Assembly: GCA_916610825.1 (NCBI GenBank)
Contig: OU744446.1
Span: 31,448,445 to 31,512,444, forward strand
Length of the DNA: 64,000 nt
Reading direction: 5' to 3'
Source: Haliclystus octoradiatus
Taxonomy: Eukaryota; Cnidaria; Staurozoa; Stauromedusae; Haliclystidae
A model generated the notes under the pieces. The model ran no database searches. It was not told the origin of the DNA and was given only the letters and a program-made list of their open reading frames with translations. Numbering within the stretch: the first letter of the stretch is position 1; each line of letters begins with the position of its first letter. Made by a program: the position numbers and the translations under genes. Below, piece after piece: positions 36,903-49,072 of this stretch.

Positions 36903-39003
36903 GTCGTAAGTGAAACACTAGCGAAGGATTTCTCGGTTGTCTAACACCATGCTAACTAATAAAAAGGCTAGCCAAACTGTCTGTTGATCCTAGCTCAATA
37001 TTGTAGACAACCTCCATGAATAATATTTCTAACTTCAATTTACATAATCATGATTTGTTGGATGCAACTTTTATGAGCATCAGCAAATTCTTTTGAGCTA
37101 GATCCAAACTAGCTTGCTGTGTCATCAAGAACGTAAAACTTTTGTTATGATCGAAAATATTCAAATTGTACTTTTCAATCAAATAAATGACGTGACGTCA
37201 AACATGTCTGGTCTACAAAATAGGATTATGGGATCGTATTTTGGGCATTCCCCTTTTGTTAGTGGGCATTCCTCTGTCCTTTATGGACCAATGTTATTTA
37301 TTTTCTGATTTATCAGACGTGTCTTGAATCACGCGATAAAAGAGACATATGTTTCACAAAGCGAGCGTTTCTAAATAATTTACGTACTATTTTGATTTTA
37401 TTTTTGCTTCAAGGGATGCTGAAAAATTGCTCTCTTCAGTTTTTTTCACAAGATATCGCAATTTGATAAACAATCACGTTGCGGAAATTATTTCTAAGAA
37501 AGCTTTGGAATCTTCCAATATCTAAAGGTGAACGTTATTAGGTTTTAATTTTATGGCTGAGTGACGAAACTAATGATAAGATATCATGTGTGGCAAAACT
37601 CGTACATTATGTTTACATAAAATCGTTAACTTCTGTTTTCGAAAATACGTACTAAACCATTATCACACCTAGAAGACCTCTGCCTAAAACCAGAGTACTG
37701 AGTACTGCATATGCGAATGTGCGACTAGAGAACATCTGGTCGTTTAAAAAGTACATTATTCAGATAGCATAGTTATAATCACAGTACTGCACGCATATAA
37801 AGTATACAGCACGGTAATACTGTAAAATAAGAAACTAGCATGTATTGTTCTCGATTATTTAAAGGGAAAAACTGAAATTGTCGAGAAAAACTCTACAGAC
37901 ATGCTATTAATATATACAGTAATTTTTGTCCGCGGTCTGTCTGCGTTGGCCTGTTCTCAAAATGAATTAACTGATGCTGATTGCTGAGATTCTAAAATAA
38001 AATCATAAGCTTTTATCACGATTTTCAGCAGCATTACATTATCACAAAATTAAAAAGATTCGTAAGGGTACGATCATAGTTTATATAATGAGATGTCTCT
38101 AGTACATAGTCTCACTATATAAACTATAATATAAACTATGGTACGATGCTTACAATTCGAGCAGTGTCAAAAGTCTAGTCGTTGAGAGGAACAGTTCTAA
38201 CCATGTCACCCCTATAGAAGCACACGCCCTCTAAAAATTGACATTTGAAGTGCCAATTCTCTAGAATGAATGTATAGCCCATAGCCTACTAGAATGGCAA
38301 CTATAATACTATATTCTCATGGAACAATATTTAAATAGCTGGTCCTTCACGTATAGCATAAAATAGCAGATATAAGGGATGTTTCACTATAAAGTTCTGA
38401 TTCTTGAATAGGATATTGTACATTTTGAACACTCAACTGGGTAATCTGTGATGAACGCTCATAATAATATCAATATTGGTTCTCCAAGATATGTTCTATT
38501 TCTGACATCCATTGTTTAATTTTTTCTGATATATTCTCGTTAAATTTAGTTTGTTGTTGGTAATTGCTGATATTTCCTATACCAGGAAAAACAAGTGATA
38601 AATACTTAAATAGCCTTTGTCAAATTATCTAAAGTGGTGCCATGCAATTCTTTACGAAGGAAGTTTGAGACGTGATGTTAAAACTCTAATGAATGATAGG
38701 TAACTCTTATTTTATATTTCATTCATCGATATTTGCAAAATTGAAAATATAAAATTTGTTAATGTATTGTATATATTTACGTATATTTGTGGATGTGAAA
38801 CTTTTGCGTCAAAAATTATGCTATGCTGGTCTATATACGTGATCAATAAGATATTATAGAAAAACTGTACACTATATATGCCAATAAGTTGATTGCTTGA
38901 TTGATTTTCAAAATGAATTGAATTTGATTTATATTTACAACGGTTTGTATTTACATTATTCTGATTTATATTTCAAAAGTTACAATGCGGCATTTTTAAA
39001 ATG
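36903..39003. promoter_or_regulatory. Intergenic and promoter region between the two PPP1R3 copies
   Basis: Contains the CRE pair at 37188-37200 and an inverted repeat around 38070-38150 (ATAGTTTATATAATGAGA against TCTCACTATATAAACTAT). No exon is supported; the ORF at 37114-37308 has no recognisable content. Confidence 0.4.
37188..37200. promoter_or_regulatory. Overlapping CRE/ATF sites upstream of PPP1R3 copy 1
   Basis: TGACGTGACGTCA contains TGACGTGA and the palindromic TGACGTCA overlapping by three bases. CREB/ATF binding is inferred from the consensus. Confidence 0.55.
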
Positions 39004-39651
39004 CTACCTTTTCCAAATTACTGAATAATTTTTGCCTGCATTATTATCCCAATGTTCCATGTCCTCAACGGCATATCGCAAAGCAAATTGTACAACTCTA
39101 TGTCCATTTTGATCTTCTATAGTAGATGATGGTGTAGGAATTACAAAAAAGAAATAATCAATATTATATTGATCATGTTGTTGCCAAAAATGGGATGGTT
39201 TCTCGTTGATTGTGCGCCAGTTATCCCAAGTATAACGTATACTAACATGTTTTGTATAGCATATATTTTTCACCATTATAACACCTAAGACACTTCCTGG
39301 CGACGTAATAATTCGATCTAGTGATATCAAAATATTGTCAAAGTTACTTCTCTCACGTTGGAAATATGTGATTTCTTTTTGTTGAGGAATAGGTGACGTG
39401 TAATGAGACATTGTAGAATGTTCTTTAGTATAAAATTCACGGATTTTTGTTAACTCTTTTCCAATTTCATCAGCAAAGTGTACGCTTCTTCGTCTAGCCT
39501 TCTTTGTATTCCCGCTGAATTTTCCAGGTAAAAGTTCTTTATTTTCTACCTTGACGTCTTGTACTAATCTACCATGAGCTGATTTTGCAAAGGCCATACT
39601 CTGTGAATCAACACTTAAATCGCTGTATAATAAAGTTGCACAGCTCGCCAT
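39004..39651 (-). CDS. Protein phosphatase 1 glycogen-targeting subunit (PPP1R3 family), copy 2, 215 aa
   Basis: A single-exon gene. The RVxF motif is in RRSVHFAD (residues 54-61), and a CBM21 domain spans about 110-215 (GVIMVKNICYTKHVSIRYTW, VVQFALRYAVEDMEHWDNN, GKNYSVIW). It is shorter than copy 1 and diverged outside the motifs, so the duplication is not recent. Both copies lie head-to-tail 2.1 kb apart. The role is as for copy 1. A TGACGTAA site lies 159 bases and a TGACGTCA site about 450 bases upstream of the start. Confidence 0.9.
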   Translation of the reverse strand: MASCATLLYSDLSVDSQSMAFAKSAHGRLVQDVKVENKELLPGKFSGNTKKARRRSVHFADEIGKELTKIREFYTKEHSTMSHYTSPIPQQKEITYFQRERSNFDNILISLDRIITSPGSVLGVIMVKNICYTKHVSIRYTWDNWRTINEKPSHFWQQHDQYNIDYFFFVIPTPSSTIEDQNGHRVVQFALRYAVEDMEHWDNNAGKNYSVIWKR

Positions 39652-40822
39652 GTGAAAATTTACTTTGGCAAAAAATCATGAAACAATATATTTGATATAT
39701 TTCTGAAAATTTATCGTACTATTTTAGCTCTGCTTCGATCGTATTAGCTTTGAGCTGAATCTAAACTACTCTACATGGAATCAAATGCAAAAATCATTTT
39801 TTTTTACGGTGACGTAAACACTGTTTCAAGCAATTTAATTGGATGAGATGATTCAGCAAAATTCTATTGAAAACCAATCAGGTTTCATCTGATTCATTGA
39901 TTGTCTGCGTAGGGTAAGCCCCATCAGCGATTTTGAGTGACTGTGTGCACGTTCTGTAACAAACTGTTGTAGTGGCGGCTTAATCTACTAAAGTGAATAA
40001 AATAGTGAGGAGTCTTATAGTAATTGTAACGTCCTCCAATTCAGTCAATGGATCATGCTGTGACGTTCTGCTAAATAACAATATATTTCAATTTTCTATT
40101 GACGTCATCGAAGACCGAAGTGGATATTTATGTCCTAGAGTACATATCGCTAAAAATCATGCTTAAAAATAAAGAGACTCCATACGAGTCGTATATAGAT
40201 AGACTTGTATCCGCGGCCGGAACATTTAATAGCTGCTGTAAAAAAATTAATATTAAACTTTTAATAATTTGAATTGATATTCCAATTTCAATTTCAGAAA
40301 GTCCTCGTATTCCGGCATGTGATGCGAAATTAACAAGGAGCGTATTAAACTACCTGGGTCCAGACATTCACACCTTGGAGTGTACATGTAGATTTAACAG
40401 TGATTTATATACTAGCATTATTTTGAGAGCGATTTGAGGACACCCTCATCTGAAAGTCTTCCACAGCCCCTGGGGAACACTGAACCGACTGAACACATGG
40501 ATGTTTGTATAATAACGTATAACTGTTTTCATGACATGAGATAGGCAGGAGAGATAAGATTGCAATCAGGAGAAAAGTTACATAAAATGTATTTTAATGA
40601 TTATCAGCTGAACTTTATGATACTTATTATATGAAGCAAATGAAACAATTATTAATAATTAAAAAATATGTTACTATACGCTGTATACAGTAATAGCATA
40701 ATAAATAATAAATTGTAAAATTTTATAGTCATCCCTAATAAATACAGTTAAGTTGCAAAATTGAATACAGAATAAGTATTTACATAGAACACACTTGCGT
40801 GTGGTAATGATGAACCAGTTAT
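39652..40822. promoter_or_regulatory. Region upstream of PPP1R3 copy 2 and downstream of ABCA
   Basis: Holds CRE-type sites TGACGTAA (39810-39817), TGACGTTC (40061-40068) and TGACGTCA (40100-40107). No exon was recognised. Confidence 0.45.
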
Positions 40823-43800
40823 CTAACCGCAGCAACCGCATAAACCACTAACGGTTGCACGGTCTTCGCTAAGTTGTTCTTTAGCGAAGTCAATAAATAC
40901 CTGAAATGTACAGAATGAAAATGACTATGACAATCTAAGCTTTATCAATTAGTATTCTATTACATATATTGCCATTTTATTACTGTTTTATTGAGAATTG
41001 ATCAAGATAGCTCAAATTTCGTTTGTCATAAAACGATGCGACATATAGAGTATAGAGGCACATAAAAACAATAACAATATTTCATCTTTCTTCTGAATTC
41101 AATCAAAGTTGATCACTCAACGTATAGATATTTAAGGCAGGTATAAAGTTCACAGTAATGTTATTGTTCTGCAGGTTACAACATCAGAAAGATTCGGAAC
41201 AGGTGCACTCTAATAAAACGGTCTTTTATGACAGGTGGTTACATAAACAGGTGAGTTCAAATCAACAGGCACCCCCTCCTTTACTCCTCGTTTAGATATC
41301 CAAGCATTTTGTTTGCGCCAGGTGTTTCATGGCAATCTCAGAGTGAAGATATTCCTGAATGGATCTATCTACCTGTCTATTCAAATATAGCCCACATGCA
41401 GACTGCAACGTATTTTCAGGAGAATGTTGGCACTTCGATCACAATTTCATTGAGAAACGTTTAAGTTAGCACGTAGGCTATTCAAACCCTCCACCTCATT
41501 GGAAACTGAATATTAGAAACCGAATACAAACATAACATCAGCGGGTATGAGTCATTGGCTAAATTACAGCGTAATTGCATTTGGAATTCAGGAGCATTAA
41601 AAGGCAGTCATAATCGATGTTTCTTTGTAACTGATTAAGGGGTGTTTCCCAGGTGTTCCATAGCCTACAACATAACACCGCCAGAGTTTCTGCTACTTCC
41701 CAATCTGATATGTACTCCTTTGATCGAAATATTTGCTATTTTAATGAATAAGTCAAATAGGAGCAGGAGTACACCTTAATCACATCTGGCTAGGCAAACT
41801 AGGGGTCGTTTGTTAAATTGATCAGAAATATTTCATCGATAGAATACTGTTAGAAATAGTTGATTTGGAATAACACCCACACATGGAAATTGTAAATAAG
41901 TTTGAAAAATACATGTCACAAAAATAATAGAAACAGGAATTAATTAGGCACGTTCTCCACCTACCTCTACATGACAGGGAGAGCCGAGCGCAGTCAACGA
42001 AACAAAAGGACGTCGTTAATTCTGATCGTTATAGATTGTAGAACTAATGTAATGTAGACGGCGTTGTCGCCCTACCGAAGGCACCCGTAACACTATATTG
42101 TAGAACTACCTAACTGCTAAATATAATATTTTGTGATTAATCGTCCACTTGTACCTTTTGGTTATCATACAAATTTAAGTTAACTGAGGTAAGCAAAGAG
42201 CTAGTACATGCAGTAACACATAATCTGATAATAGTTAAAATGCGGGTCAAAATCACCTGTTCTAACGATGTTTGGCTAACACTGTAATCAACGATACCAA
42301 GTCTTTCAGCATTCTCTTCTAACGTACCAAACATATACGACCAGCGCAATTCAGGATTATTGATTTTGTATTGAAGCATTCCCTACAAGAGAAAAACATC
42401 AGAATTCGATGAAAGTTGTATCACTATTAACTAATTGATTGAGTTACGACTAAGATTTGGTCTTCTGCGATCCCGCCTGCGATAGACAACAACCAAGCGG
42501 GCCAAAGGGCGGAAGTCTTGAGGGCCAGTGGGAGCATTTACCATAATATAAAAACTTGTTGAAACACTATAGATGAAAGCAAACTATGATGAAAGCAAGC
42601 CGCGTATAGTTGACATAATTAAGCCTGTAATAGACTCTTTTCTGTAACTCTTCTGGAAACTATTAGGAAACTGTTCCAGTAATTTGATGGCTAATGGGCC
42701 ATACCCAGAAAACGTAATCAAGTCGATATCATTGGAATGTCAGACCAAATTGAGGTCAACAATGAAAATAAAATAATTTTACCACAAGAATGAAGCAATT
42801 GTGCAATCATGACAAATAGTAACTCGTACCTTTCGTTCTTCAACAATTTCAGCGCCAGGAAAAGAAGCGGCAAGAAACTGCTTGATGTCAGCAGTATTAG
42901 CAGCCAGACTTTCACTTGAAACTGTTGGTGTCATCAGATGACTTGATACATTTGTGGAACCTTTTTTTACTGAGAAGGCAACTGCTAGTTTACCATCTTC
43001 CGTTTCGTGGTGCTGATAGCCATTGTTTTGTGCTGCTAAATGCAATTCAGACAAGTTCACGATAACAAAAATACATCTACTTAAAGATTTAAGCACCACA
43101 AAAGCTTTACAAAAACTAAATATTCCAATTTGGATTCCAATGAAACATAATTTGCGATTTAATCTCACGAAAAAATCGAATGACAATTTCATGAAATGAG
43201 TTATGCAAATAAGTGTCCACTTGTCAATGATTGGTTGACGTCTATGGTGCCAATATTGTATCATTGTCATTTTCATGCACAGAATATGAAATATCCTGGC
43301 AGTTACTGTGAGAGCCGATCGAGAGTGTAGATGGTTGCGAATGAACAGCATCTCACTCTTGGCTCCACTGATTCATTACAATTGTTCTGTTTCATTTAAT
43401 AAATAAATTTACTTAGTTATCAGTCGTCTTATTTACTGACGCATACTTGATTATTTTCATAATAAATGTTCATAAACTTTAATTGAGTTAAATACATCCT
43501 GTTTCTCGTGAAATTATAATGAAAAGAGGACCATTTAACATTCATGTGTTCACAGAGTGATGCCTCTGCGCCCCTGCTCCGATCTTCATATCATTTCAAG
43601 ATAAACTAATAAATTAAAAACTATTGAAACCTTGAATCGATTATTGAAACTTTTGAACACAGTACATATATTAAGTGAGTGATCAACAATATGTAGAAAA
43701 TTCAAAATCATATTTCTATTTTAAAAATAATTTTGAGTTTTAATAAAGTTAATCTATTTTAAAATAGATTTCCATATTGCATATTTTGCAAAAGGCAATG

Positions 43801-46800
43801 GCTATATCAATTGTTGAATTATCAATTATCCTCTCTAAATGAAGTTTTTTTTTTTTTTTGTGTAGATGATGATGATAATGAATACCCAATGTTGATACTT
43901 GCACAAAGCATACACAATGGAAACTGAATTTGATGACATACCTCTTTCCATTCGCGGAGTAGGTGCTCTACTTCCATTTCCAATCTTCACCATCATAGAA
44001 TAACCCTGACCAAATCTAAACAAATCAAACAACCAAATTAAATTATATGAAAGACAGTCTCAGTGATGACAAATCATGAACAGTCCATGAAGTGTTCATG
44101 AAAATTTGGATAATTCCATGTTCATGAACTGTTCATGATCCCCAAAAAATGTTCATGAACTGCTTCTAATTTATGCATACTCCATTACTGATGCATGCAT
44201 GGCGATAATGAGTGCCTGGTTACTACTATATAACGGTCAACCTTTACATCATCCAATCGGTCTATCAAGGTCACCATGCAGTATCTCAAATGTTGATCAT
44301 CTATTGCGTTCAACCTATGCAGAAAGGCAACCCTCCGCATTGGTCAATTTATCATGCTACAGTAAAACGTATATAATATATATATATTATATCTACTTAA
44401 CAGCCAGCTGTTAGGTGTATATAAATTGACCACTATATGCAGGTGGCCTATATTTACAGGTGGTCTATATTTACAGGTTGATTCCATAGAGATTATTATT
44501 TTGGGCATTGCTAGAGTGATCAACATAGACAAGTGGTCACTGTATAGAGGTGATCCTTGAAAAAGGTTTGCACGAGGCTTGGGAACGTCTGTAGTTTGCA
44601 TCTACTATCTTTGAGTGTCAATAAAGAGGTCGTCCAGAATGCTTACATGTGACCTTTACAGACAAATTAATTTTTTGGTTTATTTATATATTATATATGA
44701 TACACAGCACACAATACACATATTATATATGATATATCAGAGAAATCATAAGTTTCCTCTATTATTTTTCATGAATTCATACCCTATTGGAAATACTTTA
44801 CTGGTATAATACTGTAGCTCATAGCACTTGAATCATTGGATGATATTTCTGGCATTTCATTACCTGCTTTTGAGATGTTGAATGCTTCCAACACATTTAA
44901 ATTGACCATTCACCATGATTACAATTCTTGTACACAGAGCTTCACATTCTTCCATGCTGTAGATAATAGAGATTTACGGTACATGTTTAGATACATATAT
45001 ATTCAAGTACTTGTTTCTGGTCATTAGCTGTTATCAGTAGTGATCAGTGTACAAGGGACTGACTGAATTATGAGAAAAGTTTAGGTTAAGATAGAGAAAT
45101 CATATACTGATTCCGTTTCAAGTTAATCATCTCATGGTGTTTCCTGTTTCCATGTTTCTTAGTGAAAATCAAGTTTCATACATACTGTACATAGCAGATT
45201 CATATATCTATAGATATATGTGACAAACTGACAATTCGTCTCAGAATCAACAATCGGGAAAAATTCACTTTTTCAGTTTGGTAGCAAGAAGTGGGAAATT
45301 ATTGAAAATTTAAGTGTACAGTCAAACATGTTATAACGGTCACATGTATACAGCAGGCACCTGTCTATAGTGGTCACATTTGTAATGTCCAAAATAATAT
45401 TTTCTATTGAATGAAGCCTGTATATAAAGGTCACCTGTCTATAATGGTCAATTTATCTGCCTCTTGTAGCTGGCTGTTATATACAGGTGTCACTGTATGT
45501 CATTAAATAAAATGAGATGGAGTCCACCGAAATGAAAACAAATTGAAGATTTTAAAATAATTAAAATTCTAAATTGAAAATCAAATAATGCAAAATCCAA
45601 AATTCCACTGAAAATTTCAAATGTTGATTGTGACACAAATCGTCACATAATTGACAATGTTCTAAATTGACAAAGTTGATCAAAAGATATCAAGGTTTTG
45701 TTGCGAATTATTTCAATACAATTGATTTAAATCAAAGCTGATTTGCAGTTGTCCTCTTTCAAGTGAAGTAGAAATCATGTTTTCTATTCATAATTTTATT
45801 AATGTTGCCATAACGTTGGAGATTACATAAGAAGAAACTTTTATGTGTATAGTGTCAGTAACATTTTATTTACTCGTTGTTTTGTATCATGAAAATCACA
45901 TGCTCACAGAACCTCGCTTGTTTGTTTTATAAAACGACACAATTTGTGAATAAAATACATACAGTCGCAATACCAATTTAGTAATAACTATGTACATTAC
46001 TATACCCTTGCGAAAAATTAGCTGATTTCATCAACATTAACCTCATAATAAACAGTTCATAAAACACTTCATGAACGTTAGATGACCCAATATTCTTGAA
46101 CTTCAATCACTGGTTATCATTAAACTTCACTGTACAGTCGTCGGTCATCAAAAGCATACGACTGCTAACATTTTTCAGTTACCTGTGTGTTGTCAGAATA
46201 ATTGATCTCCCACTGTGTAGCACTCCTGTCAACGTGTTCCATAAGAACCTCCGTGCTCCAGGGTCCATACCACTTGTTGGTTCATCCTGTTAACAACAAA
46301 CAGAACAAGGTTTGAAAAAAGTAGAAAACAAGTAAATCTGTAATCTGCATAAATGCAATTCGGATAAGCAAAATTCCCGCTAACGTGCAACCTTTCTTTT
46401 AAACCATATTAACCATTTTGTAGTAAAATCCTTGCTATAGAGCTTCGGATAAATGCACATTTGGATAAATGCAATGAGAATTGTTGGCAATTTTGGCTTG
46501 CACTTAGCACATTACACCGTAGTTACTTGTGGGCATACGGTGTACCTAATTACCGTAAATCAAAAATTGCCGACAATTTGCATCGTGTTCATCTGAATTT
46601 GACAAGAATGTGAACGGAAAAAAAGGATACATTTGCAGAAAGGTTTATATACTTCTCAATTGACCTGTGTCATATGCTCATGCACTCCATTTTACCAGTG
46701 GATGTTTTGTAAAAGTGACATTTAAACTTTAGTGAATGATATGATGCCATAATTTCAAAAATTCAGAATGACCAAGTACAGCCTAGCATTAAGACGTTTG

Positions 46801-49024
46801 TTCTATCTGGGACTTCTAGGTGGTGATTAGTCAATTTGCTAATTTATGAAATTATTTGTGATGTCTTTATGAATTGAAAAGACGTGAAATGTGATCAGTG
46901 CATGTGTCTATTGTATTCTGTTTATAAAATTAAAGACACAACGTTGAAGGTGAACAATCAGCGCATCACTTCATTCCGTAGAATTGTTTAATAGCCCCAC
47001 ATGAAGAATAGCGAAATAGTAGGTCTTGTGGAACTACGTTAATTTTTAATTTTTAATTCAATTTTAACTATATAACACCTTAAGTAATAGTTTTTCCTAA
47101 TACCATTATGTGTATTAATTAAATATAAATTCAATACAAATATACACTCAATACAAATATACACTCAATTGTTCTTACCAAGAAGATAGTTGGAGGATCA
47201 CCAACTAAAGCCAACGCTGTACTCAGTTTTCTTTTATTTCCACCACTGGAAGCAAGACAACAATATCATATTTTGAAAGAGGCACACAAAAACAGGGGAC
47301 AAAAAAGTACCCAGCCATTTGAGGGCTGACAAATAAAGGGAAACTAGGGAAAATGGAACACCTGTGTCAAAGCGTACTTCTTAATCTGCCTGCAATTAAT
47401 TGGTAACACCTTTCCACTAATCCAATCAAGCACTTACACAAAGACTTGAGTCATTGAGCTTACATTTTGATAAATATGTGCGACAAATATTCACCTGTAA
47501 TCACCACACATTTTGTCTTTGTGTTTAGTTAAATTCAACATTTCAATAGCAGAGTTTACAATATCATTGATACTCTCTTGCTCTACGCCACGTAATCTTG
47601 CAAATAATTCCAACATTTCACGACCAGTAAGTCTCCCAACTAGAGCATCAAACTAGAAACAATGACAATGGAAACTGATGAACAAGTTAAAATAAAATAA
47701 ACAAACAGATGATTATGTACGGTTACATTTTAATGTGTGGATGAGGTGCAGTACCAATTTAACACATATAGGAAGACAGACTAACACACCAAAACACGCC
47801 TCAATCCTCTCTCCGTGAAAACAGTTCATGAACTGTCCATGATCTATTTATAAGGTGTCCATAAACAGTTCATGAAGTTTGCAAAGTTCATGAACCGTTG
47901 ATATTATCATTATAAATTTTTGCAGTGGATTTACAATTGTGAAATGAACTCATGAATGTGAAATGTCCCACTTTTCATGAACAGTTGTCGTAAAGTGTGT
48001 CATTAAAGGGTTCGTGAGTGTTTGATTCACATACTTATCATTAGTATACTTTAGTAATATTTTGCATTGTGAATTGTCTTTTTATAAGTTTCATTCCCAG
48101 CAATGTCTGAATGTGAATTGCGGCGTTTTTTGTATAGCAAATATGTTAGGCGAAAGAGGGTCTGCACATATGACATTCCTATAATGTGACCGTCTATACT
48201 TCTACTAGCGATTTCACTAAATAATATCGTAGTAATATCATCTGAAACTGATTGACAAAACCGATTAATATTGGATTAAATGTTGTCACTAAAATACACA
48301 TAGACAATCATTTATTGTGTATAACATCATTATATAATACCTGCGGACAGTAGCCAATATTTTGTTGGACCTATGTAAAATTGAAAAGAAAAATTACTTC
48401 ACACAATTATTCATTTTCATATCAAGCAAATCAAAACAGAAAATGAATTAGCTTCAATATGACTTACCTCTCTCAGATGCTTTTGGATATCAAGTCCATC
48501 TAGATGTGCAGTACCAGCTGTTATACCTAATTCACCAGTCAACATACCAAACGTAGTTGTTTTTCCAGCACCTAAAATATATATAACATATAATATATAA
48601 TATCATTAGATGTTATCGAATAGCAAAGAATATGATGGGTAATTTCAAAATGTCATATATATGACAGGCAAGTGAATAATAGATGAGGAAAAAGACATTT
48701 TCTCCGTTAATCAGATGCTCATCAGACGATTTTATTTATTTACAGAAGGTTTTATTTTCATATGCTTTCAATATTTAACAAAGTAAATTATATCAGAATA
48801 ATAAATTGAAAAAATTTATTATAGTGAGTGATTGAGATATACATATGAATATGAAAATGCTCAATGTTGGGTAAAAAAGAGCATTATGTAATAAGAGACA
48901 AAGATGAGGCAAAAATATTATACATAATTGTTGAAATATAGCCGATAATTTATTTACTTCTGATAATTGCTTAAAAGCATGCAACTGAAAGTAGCAGTAT
49001 TAGAGTTTGTGGTCACTGACTATG

Positions 49025-49072
<48 letters not shown>

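Noticed and set aside
37114-37308. 64-codon ORF upstream of PPP1R3 copy 1
   Set aside because: No domain, and it overlaps the CRE cluster in promoter sequence.
43835-44032. Minus ORF spanning the ABCA exon at 43942-44015 as an independent small gene
   Set aside because: Only the 74-base exon is conserved; the rest is intron read-through.
48680-48735. Additional hammerhead on the minus strand (CTGATGAGCATCTG then TAACGGAG)
   Set aside because: The GAAAC part and most of stem II are absent; at best a remnant of the 54030-type element.
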